Source: Actinokineospora inagensis DSM 44258 (GTDB taxonomy: Bacteria > Actinomycetota > Actinomycetes > Mycobacteriales > Pseudonocardiaceae). From it: a stretch of 34,979 nt of DNA. The notes under the pieces were generated by a model. The model searched no databases, was not told where the DNA came from, and saw nothing but the letters and a program-made list of their open reading frames with translations. Of the stretch, positions 24,974-34,512 are shown one piece after another; position 1 is the first letter of the stretch; every line of letters starts with the position of its first letter. The DNA lies in NCBI RefSeq assembly GCF_000482865.1, contig NZ_AXWW01000056.1:17140-52118 (forward strand), given 5' to 3'. The translations under genes and the position numbers were made by a program.

Positions 24974-25915
24974 CTACTCCGCCGGGGCGCCGGGCGCGGG
25001 CGCCTGGGCGTTGCCCGCGCTGCCGTAGCGACCGGCCTTGCCGTCCAACTGCTCCACCAGGGCGAGCACGGTGACCACCCGCCCGGCCGGGACGTCCACG
25101 TTGTCCACAGTGGACAGAATGGAGGTGGCGGCGGTGTCCGCGCGGACCACGCCGACCGCGCCCGTCCCGTCCGCCGACCCGGCGCCCCCGGCCAGCACGG
25201 TGCCCGCGCCGGAACGGTCCACTTGGGTGGCGAAGCGGGCGATGACCGCCGCCCGGTCGCCAGCCTTCACCCCCGCCGCCGCGCCACCGGTCAGGATCAC
25301 CGCCAACTGCGCGGGTTTCAGGTTCGGCGTGGCGGCCAGGAACCCGCCGTCGGTGAGACCGCTGAGCGCGGCGGCGGTCTCCGCGGGCGACGCCTGCGGC
25401 TTGTTGTCCGCCTTGTTGATCAACACCAGCGGGCCGAGCAGCCCACCGGCCAACGTGCCGGGGTCGTTCGCGGTCGGCAACTGCACCCCGGCGGGCAGCA
25501 GCCGGGTGACGATCTCCTTGAGCTGGTCGGCCTTCGCCGGGTCGGCGAACGCGTCGGTCAACTGCACCTCCCCGGTGACGGTGGCACCCGCGCCGCCGAT
25601 CAGCCCCTTCACCGCGTCCCGGTCGGCCGGGCGGGCGTCGCCGGTGGTGATCAGCACGACCGTGCGCTTGTCCAGCGCGCCGCGCACCGCCAGCGGCCCG
25701 ACCGCGCCCGCGAACGCGTCGCCGTCGGCCAGCCGGGCGTTGAGCCCGTTGCGCTCCTGCTCCAGGTGCGACACCTGGCTGCCCAGGTCGGTGTTCTGAC
25801 TGGACAGACCCGAGAGCAGGGACCGGCTCAACGTGGTGGAACCGAGGACGACCCCGACGGCGAGCGCGAGGAACACCGCGGCGATCGAGATGACGTGGTA
25901 GCGCAACGAGATCAC
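24974..25915 (-). CDS. MctB/SteB family membrane protein
   Basis: A 313-residue protein of the Rv1698 family: a single N-terminal transmembrane segment (VISIAAVFLALAVGVVLGST, residues 8-27), a coiled coil (LSSQNTDLGSQVSHLEQERNGLNARL) and a long extracytoplasmic domain. In mycobacteria the homologue MctB affects copper export; in corynebacteria the homologue SteB works with SteA in septum formation. The GTG start overlaps the steA stop (GTGA), which supports a joint role. Ends in a Gly/Ala/Pro-rich tail. Confidence 0.88.
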   Translation of the reverse strand: MISLRYHVISIAAVFLALAVGVVLGSTTLSRSLLSGLSSQNTDLGSQVSHLEQERNGLNARLADGDAFAGAVGPLAVRGALDKRTVVLITTGDARPADRDAVKGLIGGAGATVTGEVQLTDAFADPAKADQLKEIVTRLLPAGVQLPTANDPGTLAGGLLGPLVLINKADNKPQASPAETAAALSGLTDGGFLAATPNLKPAQLAVILTGGAAAGVKAGDRAAVIARFATQVDRSGAGTVLAGGAGSADGTGAVGVVRADTAATSILSTVDNVDVPAGRVVTVLALVEQLDGKAGRYGSAGNAQAPAPGAPAE

Positions 25916-27078
25916 GTGAACAACCCCTTGACCCAGTCGAGCGCGGTGCCGACCCAGCCGCCGTAGCCGATGCCGGACACCACGATGGCGGCGATGATCG
26001 CGAGCAACGCGGCGAGGACCATGAGCGCGACCGCCACCCCGGACACCCGGCTGCGGTGCAGGGCGGCGACCGCCTTCCCGTCGACCAGCTTGCTGCCCAG
26101 CCGCAGCCGGGTCAGGAAGGTCGACGGGTTGGACCCGGACCGGCCGCGGTCGAGGAACTCGCGCAGCGTGGCCTGGAACCCGACCGCCACCACCAGGCTC
26201 GCGCCGTGCGCGTCGGCCAGCAGCAGCGCCAGGTCCTCGGCGTTGCCGGTGGACGGGAAGGTGACCGCGTTGATGCCGAGGTCCTGCACCCGCCCCAGGC
26301 CCGGCGCGTGCCCGTCGACGTGCGCGGGCACCACCAGCCGAGCACCGCCACGCAGCGTGTCGGTGGCCACCACGTCCGGGTCGGCGACGATCACGTCCGG
26401 CCGGTGCCCGGCGGCGCGCAACGCGTCCGCGCCGGACTCCACCCCGATCAGCACCGGGTGGTGCTCGCCGATGTAGCGGCGCAGGTCGCGCAGGTCGGCG
26501 ACGTGGTCGGACCCGGGGGCGACGACCAGCACCTGCCGACCGCGCATCGCCACCGGCAACTCGGGCACGCCGACCCCGTCCAGGATCATGGTGCGCTCAC
26601 GGCGGAGGAACTCGATGGTGTTCGCCGAGAAGGCCTCCAACTGGGCGGACATGCCCGCCTTGGCCTCGATCATCTGGTCGGCGATCGTGTCCGGGGTCTG
26701 CCGGGTGCCGGTGGCGATCTCCCGGTCGCCCGCGAACACGCCACCGTCGTGCAGCCGCAGCCGGGCCCCCTCCTTGATCACCCGCAGCGCCTCCTGGCCG
26801 ACCCCGTCGATCAGCGGGACACCCGCGTTGACCAGCAGCTCCGGCCCCAGGTTGGGGAACCGGCCGGAGATCGACGGGGACGCGTTGACCACCCCGGCCA
26901 CGTCCGCGCGCAGCAACGCGTCCGCGGTGGCCCGGTCCAGGTCGAGCTGGTCGAGGACCACCACGTCGCCCGGACCGACCCGGCGCAGCAGGTCACCGGT
27001 GCGCCGGTCCACCCGGGCGGGGCCGGTCACCCCCGGTCGCGGCGGCTGCGAGCGGCTGAGCAAACCCGGGAGCTTCAT
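25912..27078 (-). CDS. SteA-like septation protein (thiamine pyrophosphokinase-like domain)
   Basis: A 388-residue protein of the Rv1697 family. The central region (LVVAPGSDHVADLRDLRRYI, GVESGADALRAAGHRPDVIVADPDVV) matches the catalytic-domain fold of thiamine pyrophosphokinase, though it is not a metabolic pyrophosphokinase. One transmembrane helix lies at the C-terminus (SGVAVALMVLAALLAIIAAI). In corynebacteria SteA/SteB influence cell separation. ATG 27078 is 73 bp after recN. Confidence 0.88.
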   Translation of the reverse strand: MKLPGLLSRSQPPRPGVTGPARVDRRTGDLLRRVGPGDVVVLDQLDLDRATADALLRADVAGVVNASPSISGRFPNLGPELLVNAGVPLIDGVGQEALRVIKEGARLRLHDGGVFAGDREIATGTRQTPDTIADQMIEAKAGMSAQLEAFSANTIEFLRRERTMILDGVGVPELPVAMRGRQVLVVAPGSDHVADLRDLRRYIGEHHPVLIGVESGADALRAAGHRPDVIVADPDVVATDTLRGGARLVVPAHVDGHAPGLGRVQDLGINAVTFPSTGNAEDLALLLADAHGASLVVAVGFQATLREFLDRGRSGSNPSTFLTRLRLGSKLVDGKAVAALHRSRVSGVAVALMVLAALLAIIAAIVVSGIGYGGWVGTALDWVKGLFT

Positions 27079-27151
27079 GCAGCCGATGGTGACAAACCAA
27101 CAGCCGATAGTCCGTTCGCCACGCCGAACTAGGCCGAACGGAGCAACACCG

Positions 27152-28942
27152 TCATTTCTTCTTCTTGCCGGGGCGGGGCTTGCCGGTGAGCAGCCAGTCG
27201 TGCTTCTCGCCCTCGGCCAGGCCCAACAACTCCTCGGCGTGCGCGCGGCCGGTCTCGGTGGACTCCATACCCGCCAACATCCTGGCCAGCTCCACCACCC
27301 GCTCGCCCTCGGTCAACGTGCGCACGTCGCTGCGGGTCACGCCGCCGTGCACGCCCTTGTCGACGATCAGGTGCCGGTCGGCGAACGCCGCCACCTGCGC
27401 CAGGTGCGTCACCACGATCACCTGGTGGCTGCGCGCCAACCGGGCCAGCCTGCGGCCGATCTCCACCGCGGCCCGACCGCCCACCCCGGCGTCGACCTCG
27501 TCGAACACCAGCGTCGGCACCGGGTCGGTGTGCGCGAGCACCACCTCGATGGCCAGCATGACCCGGGACAGCTCACCACCCGAGGCACCCTTGTGCACCG
27601 GCAGCGGCTGCGCCCCGTCGTGCGCGACCAGCAGCAGCTCCACTTCGTCGACCCCGTCGGCGCCCGCGTGCAGGTCGACCCCGCCGACCTCGAGCGCGTA
27701 CTGGTCGTTCGGCTCGGCGGGCCGGGGCCGCACCGAGATCTGCACGCTGGACTGGCCCATCGCCAACCCGCCCAGCTCGTCGGTGACGGCCTTGGCCAGC
27801 GCGTCGGCGGCCGCCGAGCGGGCCGCGTTGAGGGTCACCGCGAGCTCGGCCAGCCGGACGGCCAGCGCCGCCTTGCGGGTGGCCAGCTCGCCGAGCGCTT
27901 CCTCCGAGGTGTCCAACCCGGCCAGCTTCGCGGCGGCCTCGGCGGCCCACGCCAGCACACCGTCGGCGTCGGCCGCGTACTTGCGGGTCAGCGTCTTCAG
28001 CTCGGCCTGCCGGGCCAGCACCTGCTGCAGCGCGGCCGGGTCGGCGTCCAGGCCGTCCAGGTACGCGGTCAGCTCGGCGCCGACGTCGGTGAGCAGCACG
28101 GCGGCCTCGACCAGCCTGCCCTCCAGCTCACGCAGCCGCGGGTCCTCCGAGCCGGTCACCCGCCGCTGCGCCTCGCCGATCAGGCCGAGCGCGCCGGGGA
28201 TGTCCGGGTCGCCGTCGGGGGAACCGGACACCGCGTAGCTCGCGCCGGTCGCGGCCTCGCGCAACTGGTCGGCGTCGGCGAGCCTGCGCGCCCGGTCGAC
28301 CAACTCGACGTCCTCACCCGGCTGCGGGTCGACGCCGGTGATCTCGTCCAGGCCCATCCGCAGGATGTCCGCCTCGCGGGCCAGCTCCTTGGCCCGGCGG
28401 GTGCGGTCGTCCAACTCGGCGGTGACCGCCAGCCACTCCTCGCGGACCGACCGGTACTCGCCGAGCACGCCGGCGACGTCCGCACCGGCGAACCGGTCGA
28501 TCACCGCGCGCTGCTCGGCGGGCCGCAACAGCCGCAACTGGTCGTTCTGGCCGTGCACCGCGATCAACTGCTCGGCCAGGTCGGCGAGCACCCCGACCGG
28601 CACCGACCGGCCGCCGACGTGCGCCCGGGAGCGGCCGTCGGTGCTGACCGACCGCAGCGTGATCAGGCTGCCGTCGTCCTCGGGCTCGGCCCCGGCGTCG
28701 GTGGCGACGGTGGCGGCGGGCGTGCCGGTCAGGCCCTCGAACCGGCCCTCGACCACGGCCTTCGGTTTCCCGCTGCGGACCCGCTGCGCCTCGCCCCGGC
28801 CGCCGGAGAGCAGGTGCAGGCCGGTGACCACCATCGTCTTGCCCGCGCCGGTCTCGCCGGTGACCACGGTGAAGCCCGCGTGGAGTTCCAGCGTGGCCTC
28901 ATCGATCACGCCGAGGTCCTGGATGCGCATCTCGGCTAGCAC
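27152..28942 (-). CDS. recN: DNA repair protein RecN
   Basis: A 596-residue SMC-like ATPase for double-strand break repair. Head motifs: GETGAGKT (Walker A, near residue 30), SGGELSRVMLAIEVVL (signature) and LVFDEVDAGVGGRAA (Walker B), with a coiled-coil middle. The C-terminus ends in a lysine run. I prefer GTG 28942 (VLAEMRIQDLGVIDEATLEL); GTG 28951 and ATG 28930 are alternatives. A 52-bp gap follows nadK, as in the conserved tlyA-nadK-recN order. Confidence 0.95.
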   Translation of the reverse strand: MLAEMRIQDLGVIDEATLELHAGFTVVTGETGAGKTMVVTGLHLLSGGRGEAQRVRSGKPKAVVEGRFEGLTGTPAATVATDAGAEPEDDGSLITLRSVSTDGRSRAHVGGRSVPVGVLADLAEQLIAVHGQNDQLRLLRPAEQRAVIDRFAGADVAGVLGEYRSVREEWLAVTAELDDRTRRAKELAREADILRMGLDEITGVDPQPGEDVELVDRARRLADADQLREAATGASYAVSGSPDGDPDIPGALGLIGEAQRRVTGSEDPRLRELEGRLVEAAVLLTDVGAELTAYLDGLDADPAALQQVLARQAELKTLTRKYAADADGVLAWAAEAAAKLAGLDTSEEALGELATRKAALAVRLAELAVTLNAARSAAADALAKAVTDELGGLAMGQSSVQISVRPRPAEPNDQYALEVGGVDLHAGADGVDEVELLLVAHDGAQPLPVHKGASGGELSRVMLAIEVVLAHTDPVPTLVFDEVDAGVGGRAAVEIGRRLARLARSHQVIVVTHLAQVAAFADRHLIVDKGVHGGVTRSDVRTLTEGERVVELARMLAGMESTETGRAHAEELLGLAEGEKHDWLLTGKPRPGKKKK

Positions 28943-28994
28943 AGGGCGCACCCTAGCGGCTCACGCCGACACAGGTCAGCAGCCGTCCGCCTGT

Positions 28995-29879
28995 TCACCG
29001 CGACCGCCACCCGTGCACGGGCAGTTCGAACTTGTCGACCAACCGCTCGGTGAACGTCTCGTCACGCAACCGGGCCAGCCGGATCGGCCGCCGCCCGTCG
29101 CGCACCTCGATGCGGCCGCCGGGCGGGATCTCGAAGGTGCGGCGGCCGTCGCAGCACAGCACGGCGGGCTGCCCGTCCGGGTCGATCTCGACACCGACCA
29201 CCGAGCGGGACGACACCGCCATCGGCCGGGTGAACATGGCGTGCGCGTTGCTCGGCACCACCAACAGCGCCTGCACGTCCGGCCAGACGATCGGGCCGCC
29301 CGCGGAGTAGGCGTAGGCGGTGGACCCGGTCGGGGTCGCGCACAGCACGCCGTCGCAGCCGAACGAGGACACCGGGCGGCCGTCGACGTCGATCAGCACG
29401 TCCAGGATCCGCTCCCGGCTGCTTTTCTCCACACTGGCCTCGTTGAGCGCCCACGTGTCCGCGATGACCTCGTCGCCCAGGGTGGCCCGCACATCGACGG
29501 TCATCCGCTCCTCGACCAGGTAACCCTGCTCGACCACCAGTTGCACCGCCTCGGCCAGCGCGTCGGACTCGGCCTCAGCGAGGAACCCGACCCGACCGAG
29601 GTTGACCCCCAGCACCGGGACCCCGCACGGCAAAGCAAGCTCCGCGGCACGCAGGAACGTGCCGTCGCCGCCCAAGACGAACACCAACTCGGTGCCCGCG
29701 GCCGCGGCGGGCCCGCGCGCGACGACATCGGCGTAGCAGGTCGGGTCCAGGTCGGGCGCCTCGTCGTCGACCACCCGCAACCGGACCCCGGCGGCGGCGA
29801 ACCAACTCGCCACCTTCTCCGCCACCCGCCGGTTCTCCCCCCGACCGGTGTGCACGACCAGCAAGATCTCCCGCGTCAC
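28995..29879 (-). CDS. nadK: NAD kinase
   Basis: A 294-residue NAD kinase that phosphorylates NAD+ to NADP+. Motifs: FVLGGDGTFLRAAE (GGDG at 70-73), GVNLGRVGFLAE, ALNEASVEK and CDGVLCATPTGSTAYAYSAGG. The GTG start at 29879 overlaps the tlyA stop (GTGA). The length and motif set are normal for the family. Confidence 0.95.
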   Translation of the reverse strand: MTREILLVVHTGRGENRRVAEKVASWFAAAGVRLRVVDDEAPDLDPTCYADVVARGPAAAAGTELVFVLGGDGTFLRAAELALPCGVPVLGVNLGRVGFLAEAESDALAEAVQLVVEQGYLVEERMTVDVRATLGDEVIADTWALNEASVEKSSRERILDVLIDVDGRPVSSFGCDGVLCATPTGSTAYAYSAGGPIVWPDVQALLVVPSNAHAMFTRPMAVSSRSVVGVEIDPDGQPAVLCCDGRRTFEIPPGGRIEVRDGRRPIRLARLRDETFTERLVDKFELPVHGWRSR

Positions 29880-30682
29880 TGCGGTCCCTCCTCGACGGCG
29901 GCCCGCACCAGGGCCGTCACCTCGGTGTCGGCGCGGGGATCGCCCCGCCGCAACCAGGCGAAGTACTCGACGTTGCCGGACGGGCCTGGCAACGGGCTGG
30001 CCACGACCCCACGCAGGTCGAGCCCCAGTTCACCCGCGGCCACCAGGACCCGGGACACCACCTCGACCCGCAGGTCCGGATCGCGCACCACACCACCGGA
30101 GCCCAGCCGCTCCTTGCCGACCTCGAACTGCGGCTTGATCATCGGCAGCAGGTCGCCGTCCGGGCGCAGGCACCCCGCGAGAGCGGGCAGCACCAACCGG
30201 GCGGAGATGAACGACAGGTCGGCGACCACCAGGTCGACCAGCCCACCGATGTCGTCCGGGGTGATCGCGCGGGCGTTGGTGCGGTCCTTGATGACGACCC
30301 GCACGTCGTTCTGCAGCCGCCAGATCAACTGGCCACGGCCGACATCGGCGGCCACGACCTGGGCGGCGCCGTGCCGCAGCAGCACATCGGTGAAGCCACC
30401 GGTGGACGCGCCCGCGTCCAGACAACGGCGACCATCGACGGGGACGGGGAAAGCGGCGAGCGCGCCGAGCAGTTTGTGCGCGCCCCTGGACGCCCAGTTC
30501 GGGTCGTCCTCGGCGTCCTTGACCACGACGGCGGCGTCGGTCTCCACCCCGGTGGCGGACTTGCTCGCCACGGCACCGCGCACGGTCACCCGACCCGCGG
30601 CGATCAACTCGCTGGCGTGTTCCCGGGACCGGGCCAGGCCCCGGCGGACCAGTTCGGCGTCCAGGCGCGCCCTCCTGGGCAC
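29876..30682 (-). CDS. tlyA: TlyA family rRNA 2'-O-methyltransferase
   Basis: A 268-residue protein with an N-terminal S4 domain (RLDAELVRRGLARSREHASE, GRVTV) and an FtsJ-like methyltransferase domain: ASRGAHKL, CLDAGASTGGFTD (SAM site), VADLSFIS, MIKPQFE and GNVEYFAW, giving the K-D-K-E catalytic tetrad. Mycobacterial TlyA methylates both 16S and 23S rRNA and sensitises ribosomes to capreomycin. The GTG at 30682 is 3 bp after the small gene upstream. Confidence 0.93.
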   Translation of the reverse strand: MPRRARLDAELVRRGLARSREHASELIAAGRVTVRGAVASKSATGVETDAAVVVKDAEDDPNWASRGAHKLLGALAAFPVPVDGRRCLDAGASTGGFTDVLLRHGAAQVVAADVGRGQLIWRLQNDVRVVIKDRTNARAITPDDIGGLVDLVVADLSFISARLVLPALAGCLRPDGDLLPMIKPQFEVGKERLGSGGVVRDPDLRVEVVSRVLVAAGELGLDLRGVVASPLPGPSGNVEYFAWLRRGDPRADTEVTALVRAAVEEGPQ

Positions 30683-30685
30683 CGG

Positions 30686-30877
30686 TCAGACCTTGTCGAT
30701 GGTGGCCAGGGCGGCGGTCAACGCGATGTGCACCGCGTCGAACCGGTCGACGTGCTCGGTCACCGGCAGCCCGTCCAACCCGTCCAGCCCGGCGACGGCC
30801 GCGGCGATCGCCTCGTCACGCGGCTGCTCGGCCGCCTGCTCCCGCTGGGGCGGGCCGGGAATCGGGGTGAAGTCCAC
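30686..30877 (-). CDS. Small conserved protein upstream of tlyA (Rv1693-like)
   Basis: A 63-residue acidic protein (VDFTPIPGPPQREQAAEQP, then EAIAAAVAGLDGLDGLPVTE and a helix FDAVHIALTAALATID). Function unknown. A short gene in this place is present in mycobacteria and other actinobacteria. GTG 30877 has GAAGGAG 5 nt upstream, so I prefer it over GTG 30883. Confidence 0.7.
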   Translation of the reverse strand: MDFTPIPGPPQREQAAEQPRDEAIAAAVAGLDGLDGLPVTEHVDRFDAVHIALTAALATIDKV

Positions 30878-30935
30878 CTGCACTCCTTCACGCTAGCCGA
30901 TGACGGCGGTCCCCCTGGCCGCCAGGGCACCCCGA

Positions 30936-31916
30936 TCAGCCCGCGAGTCCGAGTTTCGACAACGCCGGGTGGTCGCCCGCGATCCGCGACGGAGCCCCGT
31001 GTGACCAACTGGCGGCACAGAGAGAGCGCAACAGGTCCAGCGGGTCGCCGTCGCCGGACACGGTGAGTTCGTCGCCGTCGCGGCGGACGTCCCAGCCGGG
31101 TTTGGGGCCGATCGTGAGGTCAGCGGCCCGCGCGGTGATCGCGGTCAGGTCGGCGGCGACGTACGAGGGGCGCTCGGTCTCGGCGGCGCGCAGCAGGTCA
31201 CGGGCGGTGGAAGCGCCGGTGAGCACGAACAGCGAGTCCAGTTCGGTGGCCACGGCGCCTGCGATGTCGGTGTCCAACCGGTCGCCGATCACCAGCGGGT
31301 GCTTCGCCCGCGCGGCCTTGACGGACTCGACCATCAGCGGGGTCGCGGGTTTGCCCGCCACCTCGGGGTGGTGGCCGGTGGCGTATTGCAGCGCGTGCAC
31401 GAGGGAACCGTTGCCGGGCAACAGACCCTGGTCGGTGGGCAGCGTCCGGTCGACGTTGCACGCCACCCACGGCACACCCGCGTTGATCGCGATGGACGCC
31501 TCGGCGAGATCACGCCAGGACAGTTCCGGTGCCATGCCCTGCACGACGGCCTTCGCGCTCTTGGCCGTACGCACGGGGACCAATCCGACCGCGGTGATCT
31601 CGGCGGCGAGCGCGGAGGTCCCCAACACGAGAACCTCGTCGCCCTTGTCGAGCCGTTCGGCCAAGACCGTGGCGGCCGCCTGGGCGGACGTGCTGATCTC
31701 GGTGGGCTCGGCGGGAACACCGAGACCGGTGAGGTGCTCGGCGACCTGCAGCGGTGAGCGGGAGGCGTTGTTGGTGACGAACCGGACGGTCGTCCGGTTC
31801 GCCCTGGCCGCCGCGATGGTGTCCGCCGCCCCGTCGACCGCCCGGCCACCGCGGTACACGGTGCCGTCGAGGTCGAACAGCAGGGCGTCGTAGCCGTCGA
31901 GCAGCCGATCAGCCAT
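30936..31916 (-). CDS. HAD-IIA family phosphatase (Rv1692-like)
   Basis: A 326-residue HAD-superfamily hydrolase of the NagD/phosphoglycolate type: DALLFDLDGTVYRGG with nucleophile Asp15 and Asp17, RFVTNNASRSP (motif II), PATPLMVESV and VIGDRLDTDIAGAVATELDS (motif IV). A C2-type cap lies between motifs II and III. The mycobacterial counterpart is a glycerol-3-phosphate phosphatase. A C-terminal extra domain of about 60 residues (GPKPGWDVRRDGDELTVSG) is present, as in Rv1692. ATG 31916 overlaps the preceding stop by 8 bp. Confidence 0.9.
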   Translation of the reverse strand: MADRLLDGYDALLFDLDGTVYRGGRAVDGAADTIAAARANRTTVRFVTNNASRSPLQVAEHLTGLGVPAEPTEISTSAQAAATVLAERLDKGDEVLVLGTSALAAEITAVGLVPVRTAKSAKAVVQGMAPELSWRDLAEASIAINAGVPWVACNVDRTLPTDQGLLPGNGSLVHALQYATGHHPEVAGKPATPLMVESVKAARAKHPLVIGDRLDTDIAGAVATELDSLFVLTGASTARDLLRAAETERPSYVAADLTAITARAADLTIGPKPGWDVRRDGDELTVSGDGDPLDLLRSLCAASWSHGAPSRIAGDHPALSKLGLAG

Positions 31917-34512
31917 CGCTGTCTTTTCCGCCGGGCGCCGCGCCGCCCTCGACGGTGTCCGCCCCGGTGTCTCCGGTGTCCTGGGCGGGCTCGGCGGGCT
32001 TGACGTCGTCGGTGTCCTCAGTGGACTCGGGGTCCGCAGTGGGCTCGGCGTCGTCGGTGTCCTCGGCGGAGTCGGCGGGCTCGGCGGAGTCGGCGGGCTC
32101 ATCCAGGGCGGCGGCCACCTCGGACTCGTCGGCGCCGAGCTCGAAAGCCCGCTCGGCGGCGTCGGTCTCCTCGTCGTCATCGGCCTGGGCGGCGTTGAGG
32201 AACCACTGGATGGCCTCCTCGGTGCGCCCGGCGGCCGCCAGGTTGTCGGCGTAGGCGTAGAACAGGCGGGCGCTCCACGGGTCGCGGCGCTTCGCGTCCA
32301 GGTCCGGGCCCTGCAGCCCGACCACGGCGGCCTCCAACTGACCCATGTCCCGCCGCGCGCCCGCGCTGACGATCCGCAGCTCCACGGCCACATCCGGGGG
32401 CAGGTCGCGGCCCGCGTCCTTCGCCAGGTCCAGCGCGCGCTCGGGGCGCCCCAGGGCGCGCTCGCAGTCGGCCATCACGGCGATGTGGGTGTTGCCGCCG
32501 CTCATCCGGCGCACCGCGCGCAGCTCCGACAACGCCTCGGACCACTCCCCCGCGTGGTACGCGGTGAGCCCGGCGGCCTCGCGGACCACGGCCACCCGGG
32601 AGGCCCGCTCCCGCGCGTACCGGGCGTGCGCCAACGCCGCCTCCGGGTCCTCGTCGATGAGCATCCCGGCGGCCACCAGGTGCTTGCCGACGAGCTCCGC
32701 GAGCGACTTGGGCAGGCTCCGCAGACCGGCCCGCGCCTCGACGTCCAGCGCGGAGTACTCGACCCCCTCGGGAACCCGCGGTCCGCCGCCCACGACCGGG
32801 GCGACCTCGGGCTCGGCCTGGTCGGTGTCCTCGGCAGTGGCCTCGGTGGCCTCGGTGGCCTCGGTGTCGTCTGTGTTGTTCTTGGCGGGCTCGTCGCGCT
32901 TGCCGGTCACCTCGACGACGCGCTCGGCGGCCTCGGTGTCGGTGTCCGCCTGGTCGACGTCCTGGGGGGTCGGGTCGGCGGGCTCGGTGTCCCGGAAGCG
33001 GGCGGGGCGGTCGTCATCCTTGCGGAAGTGACCACCGGAACGGCGGTCGTCATCACGGCGCGGGCCGCGGTCGTCGTCCCGGCGGAAGTTGGACCGGTTG
33101 CCGGAGTCACGTCGGTCGTCATCGCGGCGGAAACCGCCGGACCGGTTGTCGTCCCGGCGGAAACCGCCGCGGTCGGATCCACCGGAGCGGAAGCCGCCTC
33201 GGTCGTCATCGCGACGGGGGGCGCGGTCCGAGCGGAAGCCACGGTCATCGTCGCGACGGGGGCCGCGGTCGTCGGACCGGAAGCCGCCGGAACGGGGGGC
33301 TCGGTCGTTGTTGTCGCGGCGGAAGCCACCGCGGTCGGAGTCCGAGCGGAAGCCACCCGGACGAGACCCACGGTCGTCGTCACGACGGAAGCTGGAACCA
33401 CGATCATCGGACCGGAAACCACCAGAGCGGGAACCGCGATCGTCGTCACGGCGGGGGCCACGGTCCGAGCGGAAACCTCCCGAGCGGCGGTCGTCATCGC
33501 CCCGGAAGCCACCGGAACGGGACCCGCGATCGTCGTCACGGCGGAAGTTGGAGCCGCGGTCGTCCGAACGGAAGCCACCAGAGCGCGACCCGCGATCGTC
33601 GTCGCGACGGAAATTGCTGCCACGGTCGTCCGAGCGGAAACCGCCAGAGCGGGAACCACGGTCGTCATCGCGACGAGGACCACTTGAACGCGAGCCACGG
33701 TCATCGTCACGGCGGAAGCTGGAACCACGGTCATCGGACCGGAAGCCACCAGAGCGGGGCTTGCGGTCGTCATCCCGGCGGAAGTTGGAACCGCGGTCGT
33801 CTGAACGGAAGCCGCCTGAGCGGGGGCCGCGGTCATCATCGCGGCGGAAGCTGGAGCCACCGGAGCGGGAGCCGCGGTCGTCGTCACGGCGGAAACCGCC
33901 ACGGTCTGAGTCCGAACGGAAGCCGCCGGGACGGGGGCCTCGGTCGTTGTTGTCACGGCGGAAGCCACCGCGGTCGGAATCCGAGCGGAAACCGCCGGGA
34001 CGAGACCCACGATCATCATCACGACGGAAGCTGGAACCACGGTCGTCCGAACGGAAGCCACCAGTGCGGGGCTTGCGGTCGTCATCGCGACGGAAATTGC
34101 CGCCACGGTCGTCGGACCGAAAGCCGCCAGAGCGAGAACCACGGTCATCGTCACGGCGGAAACCGGAGCCACCAGAGCGAGGGCCGCGGTCGTCATCGCG
34201 GCGGAAACCGCCCGAACGGCGGTCGTCGTCACGGCGGGGGCCGCTGCCACGGTCGTCGGAGCGGAAGCCGCCCGAGCGGGAGCCGCGGTCGTTGTTGTCC
34301 CGGCGGAAGTTGCCGCCACGGTCGGAGTCGGAGCGGGAACCCCGGTTGTCGCCACCCCGGCGGTCGTCGTCACGCCGGAAGCTGCCGCCGCGGTCGCCGT
34401 CTCGACGGCGGTCATCCCGGTCGCCGCCACGGGAGTTGCCGCCCGTCGCGCGCCGACGACCCGACTCGTTGTCGCCGCGGTCCGCGCCGCCGCGCCGCTC
34501 GAAATCCGACAC
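31909..34512 (-). CDS. TPR protein with a ~500-residue Arg/Asp/Gly/Ser repeat region
   Basis: An 867-residue protein in four parts. Residues 1-503 are low-complexity repeats built from FRRDDDRGSRSGGF and FRSDDRGS units, often about 22 residues (66 bp) long, with aromatic residues spaced among alternating Arg and Asp. Residues 504-579 are an acidic linker. Residues 580-803 contain a conserved helical TPR-like domain (GVEYSALDVEARAGLRSLPK, LTAYHAGEWSEALSELRAVR, YAYADNLAAAGRTEEAIQWF). Residues 804-867 are an acidic tail. The TPR part corresponds to Rv1691 of M. tuberculosis (about 250 residues). GTG 34512 has GGGAGGA 5 nt upstream. The repeat resembles RGG/RS-type disordered RNA-binding tails, so RNA binding or condensate formation is plausible but unproven. 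Confidence 0.85.
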   Translation of the reverse strand: MSDFERRGGADRGDNESGRRRATGGNSRGGDRDDRRRDGDRGGSFRRDDDRRGGDNRGSRSDSDRGGNFRRDNNDRGSRSGGFRSDDRGSGPRRDDDRRSGGFRRDDDRGPRSGGSGFRRDDDRGSRSGGFRSDDRGGNFRRDDDRKPRTGGFRSDDRGSSFRRDDDRGSRPGGFRSDSDRGGFRRDNNDRGPRPGGFRSDSDRGGFRRDDDRGSRSGGSSFRRDDDRGPRSGGFRSDDRGSNFRRDDDRKPRSGGFRSDDRGSSFRRDDDRGSRSSGPRRDDDRGSRSGGFRSDDRGSNFRRDDDRGSRSGGFRSDDRGSNFRRDDDRGSRSGGFRGDDDRRSGGFRSDRGPRRDDDRGSRSGGFRSDDRGSSFRRDDDRGSRPGGFRSDSDRGGFRRDNNDRAPRSGGFRSDDRGPRRDDDRGFRSDRAPRRDDDRGGFRSGGSDRGGFRRDDNRSGGFRRDDDRRDSGNRSNFRRDDDRGPRRDDDRRSGGHFRKDDDRPARFRDTEPADPTPQDVDQADTDTEAAERVVEVTGKRDEPAKNNTDDTEATEATEATAEDTDQAEPEVAPVVGGGPRVPEGVEYSALDVEARAGLRSLPKSLAELVGKHLVAAGMLIDEDPEAALAHARYARERASRVAVVREAAGLTAYHAGEWSEALSELRAVRRMSGGNTHIAVMADCERALGRPERALDLAKDAGRDLPPDVAVELRIVSAGARRDMGQLEAAVVGLQGPDLDAKRRDPWSARLFYAYADNLAAAGRTEEAIQWFLNAAQADDDEETDAAERAFELGADESEVAAALDEPADSAEPADSAEDTDDAEPTADPESTEDTDDVKPAEPAQDTGDTGADTVEGGAAPGGKDSDG
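33010..34460 (-). repeat. Coding minisatellite within the TPR gene
   Basis: A tandem array of imperfect units centred on 66 bp, encoding FRRDDDRG/FRSDDRG-type peptides with third-position differences between units. The opposite strand is also open across the array, which is a by-product of the repeat and base composition. Confidence 0.8.

Noticed and set aside
33010-34460. Possible CRISPR array, because of regularly spaced repeats
   Set aside because: Units are adjacent and coding, with no unique spacers and no cas genes; it is a coding tandem repeat.
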